From assembly GCA_008711295.1 (NCBI GenBank), contig VUYV01000062.1, positions 2,642,130 to 2,706,129 on the forward strand: a stretch of DNA of 64,000 nt. The letters are read 5' to 3'. Positions 11,939-25,250 of the stretch are shown piece by piece; position 1 is the stretch's first letter; each line of letters begins with the position of its first letter. The notes beneath the pieces were generated by a model. That model made no database searches. It was given only the letters and a program-made list of their open reading frames with translations, and was not told the origin of the DNA. This stretch comes from Anarhynchus alexandrinus (lineage: Eukaryota > Chordata > Aves > Charadriiformes > Charadriidae). Position numbers and translations under genes: made by a program.

Positions 11939-13966
11939 AAGATAAAATATAATTGAATGGACTATCTGAATAATACCTACTTAAATAGCTACCACTACGG
12001 TACATTAATATGAACTTTAACTCATCCACATTTGCTATGTTCTCAAGGTACTTAAATTAGCAAAGATCTATCATATTCTTCTTATCCTCTGTCATAGTGG
12101 CTTATCACAGAATGGAACTTTTTACTGAGCTCTAAGGTTCAGGCTATTTTGACGTATCCCTTAGAAGTCTAATTCAGAGAAGATACCGATTTGTTATAGC
12201 ATTTAGCTGAAGTTCTTTAGAAAGTCATGAGTTTAACTCCAGGGACTACTAGTTCATTCAATGGTTACTGGACTGGGGTCATGGCCGTTGCATACACTGA
12301 TTTTGTTCTCAAGGTTATAGTGAGTTTAACATGTATTGTGCTAGGTATCATCTTTTCCCTTCCAGTTATTTTTTCAAAAATGTTATATTTTATTTGTGTG
12401 TTTAAACTCTCTGTTGTTAGGACTAGAAGATCCAGTTCAAAGTCTGAAAAGAAAAAAATAATGAAGGGTTTAAAAGGCAGTGATAAGAGGCTCACTATTT
12501 ATAAAAGTGGTGATTAAAAGTCTCTCTCAAAAACTCCCCCATTCATTTCCATTAGAGTTCAATGTGAAGATTAGTTTCCAATACTAATTATTCCAACTTG
12601 TAATCCTTCTTCCTTTTTCTTGACATCAAATAAATGCAAATAAATGTGGCTACAAAAGTTACTGGTGTTTTGCAACACTCAAAAGGTTCTGCTCATGTGG
12701 AAATTTCATCCTCAATTTACAGCTTTAACTATGACATGTAAAATTTTCTCATAAATTGTCTGAAAACTGAAGACGTATGAGAACAGAACAAATTGATTCA
12801 GAAAGATACAAATTCTTTTGAAGAGACTTAAAATTGTTAGATTTTAGTAAACAAATCCTCAGAAGCATAAAAATGGACGGATTGAATGACATGACAATGG
12901 AAAAAAGTTCTTTGAGTGTCAACAGAAAATCACTATAGGGCTGTCATTGTCTGAAATGAACTGGATGAGAAATGGCCCAAAGAGAGAGGAAGATGAAATT
13001 CTAATAACATTTCAAAACGTTTTCATTGCAAAGACATTAAAATTTCATCTATCTGTATTTCTGATTTTAGCCATAAAAATAAAACCAGGGTAAGAAAAAG
13101 TAGAGAGTTTTTCCTTTTGTTTTGTTTTCAGCCACTTCATTTCATAGTAGGAAGCTGTCTACTGCTAAATTCTCTTTCCTTCTGAGCATGAGTATTAAAG
13201 TTAGGACATAGACTCATCCCTGTTGAACAGAATTCTTAGGTAAGTATATTTCTCTAATTCATTAAACTTTATGTTGAATTTAACAAACAATTTAGTAATC
13301 ATGGTTTCCAATATGTAGTGAACAACCGAGGAAAATGTCAGGAAAACCACAGTGTATAGAATGTCTGTTTGGTGATAAATGTTTCTCCCTGAGTAGGAAA
13401 TGTAGCTAGCTGACTCTTTAATGCTACTCTGTAGTTAAATAATAGGTTATGAACAGTCAGGCTAATGACTTCAGTATTATAACAGCTCTAAACCTCTTCG
13501 ATGTAGCTAATAATTAGCATTGAATGTCATACAGAAATATGCCGTGTTCTGGCCTCTTGATTTTTGTTTCAGTCTTGACATTTCAGAACCATGATGTACT
13601 AAAATAAGGTTATTAAATTAAGATCCTGAAGAACGTGCAATATTAGCAAGTGTGTACATTTTTAATTTATAACTGGGAAGATATTTGATAATGAATCTGT
13701 TTCTAAAGCCCTGGGTGCTTTTCAATTGTTATAATCCTGTCAATCAAGAATAGAAATTAATTATGTGATGAATACTAATAAATGAAGTTATGCAAGATAT
13801 GCACGAAGTATTGACTAACATGGAACAAGAGGGCATATTTTGTCATCAAGGCACTGTACAAAATTTAAAGTCCACTTTTAATAACATATCTTGCCTTGAT
13901 AGAAAATGGCTTTAACAATAAAGTCAGAAGTGATGGAGGGAAGGACAATTCCTATGGAACAGAAAA
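11939..13966. other. Non-coding stretch, no feature seen
   Basis: AT-rich DNA. The frame at 12227-12517 has no domain or homology I recognise. A pyrimidine tract before about 13187 and GTAAGT at 13241 outline a short exon-like block, but it has stops in all frames and is most likely a decoy. Confidence 0.5.
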
Positions 13967-13982
13967 TGTGTGTGTGTGTGTA
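13967..13982. repeat. (TG)n microsatellite
   Basis: About seven uninterrupted TG units pass into TATATG. It is short and probably of low polymorphism. Confidence 0.9.
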
Positions 13983-14296
13983 TATGCACCCACATGTATC
14001 AATTACATCAATATATAAATGTGATATGTGAAATGTTCTACCATCAAGTGGTGACTTACATTGACTTTTTCAGAATTCTATAGTTTTAATATCTTCTGCT
14101 CTTTCTGCTTGAAGATCTGCCCATTTTTGTCATTTGAAACTACATCAGTTTTGAAATTTGATATATGAGTCTTAGCTCAGGAGCAAAAGTATGGCAAAAA
14201 CTAACAAACATTTATTTATTATTTCTTGCATATTGATTTTGATAACCATTGAGTTCTTCCATGAATGTTTATTCTTTTCAAAGAGAAGGCTGTCAG

Positions 14297-14475
14297 ACTG
14301 GTTAAGCTACAAGGCTGGTATTCAATTTCCTGCTCCCCCATAGGCCTCTTTTGTGATTTTGCCAAGTCGTATAGCCACTTTGTACCTTAATTTTCCCTCA
14401 GTATAAAAGAGACAGTAGTACCTTCCTATATCACAGTTATGTCTTGGGAAACATTAGGACTACGAGATATGAAAA
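14297..14475 (+). mobile_element. MIR-type SINE fragment, old
   Basis: The order of words matches the core and 3' half of a MIR element: a variable region with TATTCAATTTCC, then GTGATTTTGCCAAGTC (compare 'gaccttgggcaagtcac'), CTTTGTACCTTAATTTTCCC (compare 'ctctgtgcctcagtttccc'), CAGTATAAAAGAGACAGTAG (compare 'atctgtaaaatggggataat') and ACCTTCCTATATCACAG (compare 'acctacctcacaggg'). MIRs are ancient tRNA-derived SINEs with L2-like tails found across amniotes. The identification comes from word order at high divergence; the boundaries are approximate. Confidence 0.72.
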
Positions 14476-16242
14476 CAGAGGTCATATAAAATGTTTTATG
14501 GAGTGTGATGGATACACTTTTAAAGAGGACCTTGCATAAGAAGACTGCTTTTGGAGAATATAAGGAACAATTGTGTTGTTCCAATGTGCTCCCATTTTTT
14601 ATGATGAACTATCCCCTCAAAGATAGAGACAAAGAAACACTGAAGAGGACAACATAAAACAGGAATTTTTGAGAGTGCTATAAAAACTATAACAGGAAAA
14701 ATAAGATGGGGTAAATGAATTCATCTTTTTTTCATCATTCAGTAAAAATGTTGGCATTTCTTGACACATTTGCTCCAAGCACATTACTCCTTCATTATTA
14801 ATTTTACCACTAGATTTTTTTTTTTAAATTAAGAAAAAGATTAAGAGTGGAGTCTTTGCTAGTGGAAAAGACTGCTAAAGAAAATCCTACTTAGTTTGTA
14901 CTTGCAAAGTGATTTGATGAGTGAAGATTGCAATTCTACCTCTAAGGGACAGGGTCAGCTCTGAGGATTAAATTCACCCTTCTATGTAGCAGAATATTAC
15001 TTACATATCCCTTGAGCTCTGCTTGCTCTCTTCCCAGTTTACAGAGCGAAGTGGGAACCATGGAAGAACAAATTGTCCATCACTTAAGCATATTGATCCA
15101 AAACAGTCTTGTACAATTAGTAGCTCAGTCAAGAGCAGTGTGGTTTCAAAAGACGCCTATTCTGTCTTCTAAAATACAGTTACAAAAGTGCTACATGCCC
15201 ATACACACTGACTTTCACAATGATCTTTTCTTTGATGTCACCTACAACCACACAATCATTTGTAATTGTGGCAGTTATTCAAGAAGTCACTTCACAATCA
15301 ACTCATATCTCAAATCATGTTTCACAAGTACGCTGCACTCTTTATTTTTTTAAGTAGCAAATAAATAAATGTTGTCTCATTTACTTTTGTGAACTTTGGC
15401 AGTGGTAAAAACTTTGCATATCAGGTTTATTTTTTTGTAGCATAATTGGTTAGATGCAGGAGCTAAATTACATATCTGTAGAGAGCTGAAAAAAATCCAG
15501 AGGACTCCTAAAACATTTTAGAAAACACTACTGCCTTGTTCCTATGGCGCTTAAATAGCTACCTATTAAAAGGAAGAAAACTGATTTTGAAAGAAATTAC
15601 TACTACTTGGTAACAGACTACAAAATGGGAAACTGTTTTCATTCCATGACTAGATTAAAATCTGACAAAATTTTCCTATCTCATAAAGAGCTGTTTATTA
15701 TTTTATAACTTCAAAAAAATTTAAAGTGATCATGTTTATTCACTTGCATATACTGCAAGTGTATATAGCCGGCAAAATTGTGTGAACAGACAGCAGTGCC
15801 TGCTATTTGAGATGTCTGAGGATTATTAACTAGGAAGACAGGAGATGTGGAGAAGAGGTTCATCATGACTAGAGTTTGAGTTGGGATTCCATCAAGACTC
15901 AGGAAAAGCTATTGGTTCTAGGTCCTATATTTTCACTCCCTGCAGGAATAGTACAGCCATCCAGCTGGGTCACACCAAGAAAAGAGAATGAACACTGGAC
16001 AAAGGGATATACTGATGTACTGAAAGGAGGTTTTAATTATTTGAATTCCTATTGCTTCTTGCCTAATAGCTAAGTTATATCAACCTGGTGTGCACCTCAG
16101 GTGTGTAACTATCTTCACACTACATGGCTTAGAGGCATACAGCTTCTCTCCTGAGCAAGCAACATTTCTAGAGTTCCTGCATTTCTGTCTGCTGGAGCTT
16201 AAATCAGTCGTGTGCAGCTGATTTTTCATTTTTCTTTTAAAG
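14476..16242. other. Non-coding stretch, no supported gene
   Basis: The 113-codon frame at 15012-15353 begins near a good pyrimidine-rich acceptor-like site (CTCTTCCCAG ending at 15038), but I recognise no domain and there is no matching donor with a protein-like frame. The rest is AT-rich with no repeat that I can name. Confidence 0.45.
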
Positions 16243-16291
16243 AATGTTTTCCGAGAGCTGCTCCCAGATGCCATGACAGAGCATTTCTAAG
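16243..16291 (+). other. Short exon-like block, very strong splice sites
   Basis: The upstream sequence TTTTTCATTTTTCTTTTAAAG is a near-ideal acceptor, and AAG followed by GTAAGC is a near-consensus donor at 16292. The 49-base interval reads NVFRELLPDAMTEHF and then a stop in frame one, and is fully open in frame three. No peptide is recognised. It could be an exon of the same hypothetical plus-strand transcript as 5780-5869, an alternative exon, or a decoy. Confidence 0.22.
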
Positions 16292-19200
16292 GTAAGCTTG
16301 TATACTCCAAAGATTTTCCAGAGAGATGGCATGCAATATCCCACTTTGCGAGTAATGAGATTGGTTCTAATCTTCTGTCTGGGGGCGGGAGGGCATTAAA
16401 ATAGCAGACATGAGTGTGGTGGGGGTTTGATTTTGGGTGTCTTTCTTACGTGACGCTCTTCAGAATTAGCTGGTATCATTGAAGTGCTTGACAGGCCTTT
16501 ACAAGCAAATATAATGGCATTATTTGTGTTATAGTTTAGAAAAGGAGAGTGCAGCTTACAGTGTTTGGACATCGTAGCAAGGGATAGCATCTTTTGGTAA
16601 TATCACCAATTCAGCAGTTGCTGCCTGACATGCAAAGTGACTGGCTACTGGGGAACGCATCTCAAGGGAGAAGGGTGGGAAGCAGGCAAGGGGAAGTTTT
16701 CTCTTTGGAGATGTGAGACATGAACAGGAAAAATGTACTATTCTGCTGTCATCCTACACTGCTTCTTGAATACTTGATCCTGCTGTTTTCTGTGTTGATA
16801 CCCTACTAAGCATAAAAGAAATGCTATTCAATTCAGGCTTCATTAGGTAACATGGAAATCTACACTATCATACTATGTCATGAAATTGTTGGACTCAATG
16901 TGGATATGTAAGAAGCTGCTGCCATTATAGATAACATCAGCTGGCTCTAGATAAAGCAGCCTGCCCCAAGGGGAGGCAGTGGGAGGTTGGAAAGGGGAGT
17001 GGAATAACCATTTTGAGTATCTTCACTGATGCGACAGCCTAGTCTAATTGCATTGTTTTGTTTATATCAGAATAAAGATAGATTCTGTGGTAGAATTAAT
17101 CCTGCAACTGCATGATAGCTTTTATTTTTAACGTGCAGAAATGTTGTAAAACTTCCTGTACTTTCTATTGCTATGAAGCTTCTGCTATGACAAATTCTGT
17201 TCCCAAAATCACAAGCACTGCACATAAAGCACACATGTTGTACGTGTCCTGAGCCACAGTGAGAACCTCTTAATTTAAACTTATTTGCCCTATTCAAGTG
17301 ATTCAGCATGTAATTAAAGTCTATCGCATTATAAAAATTAGCTACAGATCACTGTTTGTTACAAGTGTGACTCACAGGGGCTAAACCTGCTTAATATTCT
17401 GTTTGGCAGCAAAATGTTCGAGGGCAGAATCCAGATCAATACACACATTTTTTTTTTTTTCAATCTTCCCTGCAGTAGTAGTGTTGTACATTTTGGCATC
17501 TCTGTCTTGCCAACTGCAATGAAAGAAATTGTCATTCAAAGTAAGACCAATTAAAAACTGATGTCCTTAAAAAAATAGCACTGCAGACTTTTTTTTTTCT
17601 TTTGGATCCACCATGTTCAGCAGACCACCATGGCATGAATTGCCATTAATATGTCATTTCCCTTTCCTGTTATCACAATATAAAAGACCTTAGCTCTGAC
17701 CTTTCTATCAAAACATCCTTTGTTTAGAATGAAAGCTATTCACTGTTAGACCCTTATCTATAGAGCTTAGCCAGCGGATCAAATCCAAAGAGCAGAATTC
17801 GTTTACTTTGTATTAAATGAGCTCAGTTAAGAAGTTTCAATTTTGGCAGAAAGGTGCATTAATCACAAGGAAAAGAACAGATCTCACTTTTCACAGCTTC
17901 TGGTTTACTTTCAATACAGTTACACAGTAAGGCTTTTGTTCCTTAAAAGTAGCACTGTATTTAAATACAGTAAATATAACAAAATTACCTTCTTAAAATT
18001 ACACTAGAGTTCCTACAGTACAGGATGTCCATAATGACCTCAGTGTTGCATGACTAACTTTACAGCTTCAAAAAGGTTCTAAATTAGTTTGGACAGATGG
18101 GTTTTATCCAGAGGAAATCAATGAGTTTTTGTGAGTCTGACTTAATTTTTATGCAGCCAGTACTTTGAGATGAAATTAAAATATGTATGAAAAACATATT
18201 AAAGTTTCCCTTGGGTTCATAGTTGTTTGTACATTTACAAGGTGTTAAAGAGATGATTTAAAAACTAACTATATAAGGGATCAATGCAAGTATACTATGA
18301 TTTATGGCCTTTCATGACATTTTTGACACTTCTGGCCTAATGTCTTATGTGTTTTGAACCACTAATTATCTTTTAATTCATAAGGGTTTGGTGGGATTTT
18401 ATAAGTGTAATATAATATATAGAGCTGTATCACATGGAAAGTTTTAGAAAAAACACACTTTACAAGTTGTGCTGAGTACGTAACAGTTGTAAATAAAGAT
18501 GTGCTGCACCAGTTAAAAAACCACTTGATCACAGTACCCCCAAACAGGGAGGGGTTCCTCATCTGCCAACAAAACTGGCAGATTTTTAACTCACTGTTCA
18601 GTACCGAGGGTCAAAGTCTGTGCAGGTTTTCATCACACCCTAAAGCTTTAAATATGAATCACAAAGCAAAAGTCAGGTTTTCCTGGATTTAGTGCTTCAA
18701 CTGTGTAAGATCATATCCAACCCAAAGATTTAGCTGCCTGATCAACCATGATCTGATTATCTCCAGCACTGTACAACAGTGAAAACTGCAGCAGTACTTG
18801 TGGTTCAATGATGAATAACACGGGAACGTTTTCATTATTCATCAGAAGTGATAATTTCAAAACTCAGAGTCAAGTTTTTAGTTCCATGTAACAACTGGGA
18901 AAAAATTCAGGAGAAAGGAAGACAAGGAGTACAGAGCATTTAGATAATTGCAGTTCTCCAGGGAGAGTAAATTTTAAGAGGCTCAGTAATGGAAGTTCAA
19001 TTATCAAGAATCTATTCTTCCTCTTCTACATTTTTTCTAGTTTTGTGGTAATTACTAGTGATGATGATTGGCGTTGATGATTGTGCTGTATCTTACTGAG
19101 GCATCCTCTTTTCCACAATACGTAATACAATAGATAGTATCCCAAAATACCAATAATGATTTGTAATCATCAAAGTAAAATCTATCTTACAGCCTCCTCA

Positions 19201-21504
19201 CTGTTCTAGATTCTCTGCAATATCCATGTTTACAGTAGAGAATAAAATTAGAGACAAATAATCCTCTGATAACATTTTCAAAAAGCAAAAAGTGTTGGCT
19301 TTCAACAGATTGTAAATGAAGGAGGTAATTTTGATACTTCAATCCTATAAAGCTGTATTTTCCTTTTAAAAGGTCATTCTTTGCCAGTGGACAACCACTT
19401 TCAGCACTTCCTCTCAAGCCATTCTGCTAAAGCGAGCATATACATGACAATTAGCACAACATAGGCATGAAAAATAAGACTTTAGATATTGTTGCACACT
19501 GACAGACCCTAAAAATTTCCAGGAAACTGAAAGTCGGATGGAATTTCTGAAAACAGACATGAAATCTAGAGCAGGCCAAAGCATCCCCTGTCAGCTCTTG
19601 GTAAGAATAGAGAAAAGAGAAACTCATGGCATTGGGAGACTCTTTTAAATGTTGCAACCTTAAATTAGCCTACTCCAAGTTTAAATAGCAGACATACAGT
19701 CAAAAAAGCTATTGTGTCTATAAAAAGTAGGTTTTACTCTAATAACCTGGATCTCAGTTCTGCATCATCAAGGGCATTGACAGTAGAAGACTTCTCTTTA
19801 AATGTCTAGGTTTCAGAAAATCCCTCTTGAAACGTATTTTTTTCTATTAAATGTCAGCAATTCAAGGCAAACTGAAAGCAGAGACCGTGAAAAATGAGGA
19901 GGAAAGAGGAAATATATAAAATAACAGCCTGATGTAGATACCCAGAACAAGAGATAAAGAAATGCGCTAAAAGATAAGAGCTCATTGCTTTTTGTATTGT
20001 TCTAGGTGTCTACATCTAGTTCATTGTTAAGGTCTTCCTTTTATCCATTTTGGGGTCTCTGGTCATGATTTTGTTCTGCTAACTCCTGGTCAGGAACACA
20101 GAGGGGAAAAAAAAAAAATCCAGACTCTACCAAATACAAAGAACACAGCAGCAATGCTAGAGCATGGTTAAGCAACAGAAAACTTCAGAAAACTGAGACG
20201 TTTGAGCATTTCTTGAACACCCTTTCTCCTATTCTCAGCATTTTGCTCTGAGGACAAAGATCATCTTACTATTGCATTAGCTGAGTCATGCAACTTGGTG
20301 CGCTGTTTTAGGTGCTTTCTGCTTCTTTTTATTATGAAGAAGCCTCTTCATGTAATCAGGGAAGTTGTAAAGTCTTGAACTATGTGCACATGACTTTCAA
20401 TTCAACATCACAGCTTCCGTTCAGTTTGAACTTTTTGCTTATACAGCTACTGATGATTTCAATGCTTGTGTTCTTTTGTACAGCTGCTGATAAATACTTC
20501 CCTTAATTCTCCTTCCCACCTATAGACTCTGCATATAGCAGTACATTTTCCATTCTCAAATAGATACACCCAGGCAACTACTGAGTGGATACTAGCTGAG
20601 AAAATCAGAAGGAAAAATTACAATTATTTTTACATGCAAAGTCTAACCTTTAATATTCTATATGCAGTTACAGTGGAAAAATCTTTCCCTGCTTTTATTA
20701 AATAGCAGAACTGTATAGCAAGCCTTGAGAAATCCGTATATTAACATATTGGTATTGGGTATTTTTAACAACATATACAAAAGAAAGTTTAATATCTTTA
20801 AATGAATAACATACTTGCATGTGTGATCTGGTTAGCTTCTAGTAAAATGAATCAGGCTACTGTGTATCAAAAAGCAATGCAGAGGATGGATTTGAATTTC
20901 TGTATTCCATAAGGATAATGTAAGCAACGTAACATTCTGGAAAACATTGCAATTAGATGCTAAATTACTTTACAGTGCTTACGCACGTGTATCAAGCTGA
21001 GAAATAATCTCCTCAAACCTCATTAATCAAATAAAGTATATAACATTTCTTAACTAATGCTGTCCAGTCCATGAAATGTGTATACAGAAGTCTTTCTTTT
21101 TTAATTCTTTCATAATTGTTTACATGCACATGGAAGAAATATACCCAGCACTGCTAGCAGTAGTTCCAGGAAAACAAACGTGTAATAAAAAGACTAATTA
21201 TTACTAGGGATGCGTGAAGGAGCTCATAGAAGCAAAGGTGTACAAAACTTTGTGGGTCCAACTTCTTAAGGAGTTACAAAAAAAAGCCCCCAAAACTGGG
21301 TGCAATCCAGATAGTGCATTTCACTCAACCTGAGTTTCTCCGAATTTCAGATTTTAAAAGAAAATAAAAACTGAAACTCAGCTTGAGAGCACTAGATTTT
21401 ATCTTGTTTTACATCAAAACCTAACAAAACTGTGAATTTTTCTTGCTTTCAGCATGAAACTATAAATCACCTCAGGTTTTCTCAAACATTTAATTAACCT
21501 TAAG
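16292..21504. other. Non-coding stretch with simple runs
   Basis: AT-rich DNA with a T13 run at 17448-17460 and an A12 run at 20107-20118. The part at about 16900-17340 is relatively complex sequence that could be conserved regulatory DNA. Open frames here are under 80 codons, overlap at random and have no domain or splice support. Confidence 0.5.
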
Positions 21505-21597
21505 GTCAGTTCCTCAGGGTTAAATGCTGTTGTTGCTAGAGAAAACGGGAATTTTGCCATTGACTTCGGTGCAATCAAGCTTTGGCCCGTAGTGAAT
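21505..21597. repeat. Old palindromic repeat half, degraded
   Basis: The segment contains CAGTTCCTCAGGG, GGGAATTTTGCCATTGACTT and AGCTTTGGCCCGTAGTG. The phrase 'ttttgccattgacttcaatgg...ggcccg' is typical of short amniote palindromic repeats with a self-complementary 'ccattga' core. Here the core keeps ATTGACTTCGGTGCAAT, itself imperfectly palindromic. Confidence 0.5.
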
Positions 21598-22265
21598 TAT
21601 TTAAGTGAAGCCAGTTAGTATGAGCTGGGGAATACTGTAAGATAAAACTGAATAATTACTTAGTAGGATTAAAGTAACAAACCAGGAGATATTATTTAGA
21701 ATTAATTATTAATCTATTTCTATTGGTCAGATTTTCTAGTTAGTGAAAAATTTGAAATCTGGCATTTTTTTCTGGATTCCTCAACATCTTAAAAATATTC
21801 CATTAGAAAGGTTTGCAAACTAGGCCAATTTTCCAAATGTCTTTGATTGAAACCAGACACAGTGGTAGGAGAAATTATTGCAATAATTCTCCAAATTCTT
21901 GGTTGCAATCAAGGTAGAAATCCTAACATAATGGTTTAGAAGCGGAGAGAAAGTTTAATTTTGGGTTTATGTATTTCAATCACTAGTGCTAGCTTTTGCT
22001 GTAGATATGTACTTGGAAATGCAGATAGGCACTAGAAAGATTTTAGAAAATATTTTAGATCCTACTCAAAGTCCTAGTTTGCATCTAACTGTATCTTAGA
22101 TGCTTTGAAAGTATCACTTTTAGCCCCTAACAAACCCCACAAATTAAATGTTGTAAATGAACCAGGTAGGTACTGACAGACAGATACGGAAGTGATTAAC
22201 ACAATCCAGAGCTTTAGTGGAAGTCTTTCCCGTGATCACTGTGGGAATCTCAATTGAGCCCGGAG

Positions 22266-22390
22266 GCCCTGATTCAACAAAGTGTTTAGGCTCCTAAATT
22301 CCCATTGATTTCCCATTTAAATTAATGGGAAGATGGGGCCTAAATACTTCCTTAAACTTGGGAATAAGTGTTTAGGCTTTGATGATATTT
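22266..22390. repeat. Foldback repeat with near-palindromic arms
   Basis: An inner inverted repeat pairs 22285-22311 with 22319-22344: both arms read TTTAGG, a spacer, then CCCATTGATTT or its close variant CCCATTAATTT. Outside these arms, CTGATTCAACAAAGTG on the left and AAGTGTTTAGGCTTTGATG on the right continue the symmetry imperfectly. This structure matches the class of short palindromic repeats seen elsewhere in the window and would form a hairpin if transcribed. Confidence 0.65.
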
Positions 22391-22465
22391 TCAGCACATT
22401 GTGTTCTTGATCACTTACAGAATTATTGGAAAGGGTTACTTTGTATTAGGGATTTCAAGTTACCT

Positions 22466-22528
22466 ATTGGTAAAAGCAAAACCACCTGGTAAAAGCATTG
22501 GTGACATTGGTAAAAGCAAAAACACCTG
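22466..22528. repeat. 40-base period duplication
   Basis: The 23-base word at 22466-22488 recurs at 22506-22528 with one mismatch, giving a 40-base period. Between the copies lies a partial third match beginning GGTAAAAGCATTGG. It looks like a recent local tandem duplication. It accounts for the repeated VKAK/GKSK-like residues in an open frame at 22401-22748, which otherwise has no coding support. Confidence 0.85.
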
Positions 22529-25133
22529 TCACATTTGTTCAATCTTTACTATGTTTGGGTATGCCCTAGAACGTCAAAGAATATTAGCTACGTATGCCCC
22601 TCCCTGCAAGTATAGCTATGCCTTCCTCCATCTGTGTTTTCCAGATCTGCCTTACAGGCAACCGTATTGTAAATCAACACATTACCAGAAGGAGATGAAG
22701 TTTTATAGCACTGAAAAAAAAAATATTATGAAAAAAGTGCAAATCTAGTCTCCATATATCAAAATAGAATCCTGAATGTATGTTCTCATAGGTCTACATG
22801 CAAAGGATACTAGAAGGGACTCCAAGGCTGTTACAACATTCTGCCTCCTTTTCTGAGAGGAGCTGGAAGGTATCACTACATACAGAAGGGCAGGTTACTC
22901 TGTGGATGCGTCCATACTAAACAGCATATAGAGAGCTAAACTTCCTTGCTTGCAAGTTTCATACAACCTCTTGTAAAAAGAACATACATTGCATAGAGAT
23001 TGTATGCATACATTCAAATATATCTTTCTTTTGGGAATATCTGAGGATGGGGTCTTTAGAGATCGCTATTTTCCATATAAATAGTTACAATTATTAATGG
23101 TTATATTAATTCACTCCTAGGTCAGTTTTCATATTCATCGCTACTTCTCCTCTTCATTCATGTGCACTTTTTTCTCCAAATACAAATATATTTTGTCCAA
23201 ATACAAATACATTTTATTTGTATTTACCACTAAATATGCACTATGCTCTGGAAAAAAATAGCATATATATACTAAAAAAGAAGGATTTTTTTTTTGGAGT
23301 AAAAATTGCAGTTTCAATTTCTAGGTTATTTTATGTACACACCTTTGAGGTTGTAGGAGAGCTGGTAAAGGCCCATGTTGCTTGGGTCCAAGACACTACA
23401 AATTCTGTGACAGCTTAATTTCATTGTTATTTTAAAATTGATAGCTGAAAGAACTTTGATACATTTAACTTCATGTGGAAGTGAATACAATTTTGCATTC
23501 TGCCTCTAGTAAGGAACCTACATCAGGATTTTTAGGATTGGAATTTAAAAAAAAAAATTAAAATCAACAGCCCCTGTGATATAATTTTTGTTAATTAAAT
23601 TCCCAATCTGTGCAAGTATTAGAAGCCATTGGAAAAAGAAAAGAAGTTATTACCAGATTTTTCTGTGAAAAGATAAGGGAGTAGAACTGTTAAATGTTGA
23701 CATTTGGCCTGGCATACTTAGGTAACAGAGTTGCACCTCATCATACTATCTAAAGGATCGTATCAGCTATTACAATACCAAAATAAATTATGCTGATATC
23801 TTTCAGTTTATATCTCAAAAAAGCTGAGGTTCTAGAATAAAGCATGAGATAGTAATATAATTGTCATACATAATTATAATAATTTTAAGTTATGTTTTGC
23901 TAAATTAAAGCTCTGTGATTAACTTCTGTAAGTGTGTCATGTATTCCCATGCTACTTTGTCCTGAAGAACCTTTCGCTGCTTTTTTTAATGAGCAAAAAT
24001 AAAGTTCAGGGATGTATTTCTTTTTTCTACCACATTTTTATGTAGAATCAAGTTTTCTTCTTCCATCACAGGTTGCTCTGGGATTTAGAAGCATGATACA
24101 GTTTAAAATGATCTGCTGATCTAAATTTTGGGGACAAATGTGCTGATATTCGTCTTTTAAAAAGAAAACATAAATAATGATTATTTATTTTTTTATGAAG
24201 ACTGCAGTGAAAAGCCAACTAAAAGTAGTTTCAGCTGATCGCCCCATGACCCGTTTGATTTTAAAAGCACTTGGGGGTGGATTCTTGATTTTTTTTTAAA
24301 TGCAATGAGCAGAATCTTTTTCATTGCACAGTAAATATGCTAACAGAGGTCACTCTTGAGAAAACATATCTGATTTTGCCAATCCCACATTCTTAATGGG
24401 TTATAATTCAATGTGATAGCTATGATTTTTGACATTATGGGATCTGGTTCAGATCATAAAGGGTATACAAATCAACTAATATAGATTAGATGCTATGGTG
24501 GTCCATAACTGTTAAATGGGGTCATGGTTTCTAACTAGCTAATAGACTCTTATGTACTAAATTATTTCATAGAATTCAGTACCATCTATTCATCATAAGA
24601 TTGACATGCATAATCTTAGGTAATTAATTTTAAAATTGTTCCCTCTTCTTGCTTCTGGTTTCGATGAACTGTTCCTAAGACAAATTACTTAGCTAGTCTG
24701 CAGTGCTAACACTACTAATATTTTTAATTAGCAGTGAAGTCTGCATGGCAAGTTACCATTCTAAGTGGAAATGAAAAGAAAATAGTAGGATTTTGGTTTC
24801 CTTAACTGGTTGGAAATAACAAGTGTTCATATTGTATCACAAAAACTTGTTTCTACTCAACAATGACTTCCCACATAATCAGTCTGTTCTTTTGAAGCAG
24901 TCATGTGAGAGGAATTTGACATCCTAATACACACAGTGAATTAGGGTTCTGAGTAGCATAGAATATCTTCAATGTCAGCGGACATTTCATATGAAGCTTG
25001 GAGAATAGAGTTTTGTTCTGACACATTCAAAATTAACAACAGACTTATTTTCAAGAAATAAAGACATTATAAACTGTTATATTATTGTCAGCAGTCCAAT
25101 TTCACAACACTATCTGAAGAAAGTATGTATTAC
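22529..25133. other. Non-coding stretch, no feature seen
   Basis: AT-rich DNA with short A runs near 22714, 23282 and 23548. I see no repeat family that I can name and no coding exon. Confidence 0.5.
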
Positions 25134-25250
25134 CTTCAAATGTGTTGAGAGGCAATGTCACTAACCGTTGCCAGGTTCCTGTTCCCTTTTCCTTAGACCG
25201 GGTAGTCAGAGTAGTTATGTAGTACTGTGCAGTGGTTTGGAAGAGAGACC
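25134..25250 (-). CDS. Candidate internal coding exon, unknown protein
   Basis: Read on the minus strand, a T-rich tract ending in TTTTTTAAAG directly precedes the block and GTAATA follows GAAG, giving plausible acceptor and donor sites. The 117-base interval is a multiple of three and fully open in one frame, which begins and ends in phase 1. It encodes 38 complete residues including QTTAQYYITTLTTRSKEK and GTWQRLVTLPLNTFE. Phase 1-1 exons are frequent in extracellular modular proteins. The other two frames contain stops. The block keeps CpGs in a CpG-poor area. I do not recognise the protein. An open frame of this length also arises by chance, and no confirmed flanking exon was found. Confidence 0.35.
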
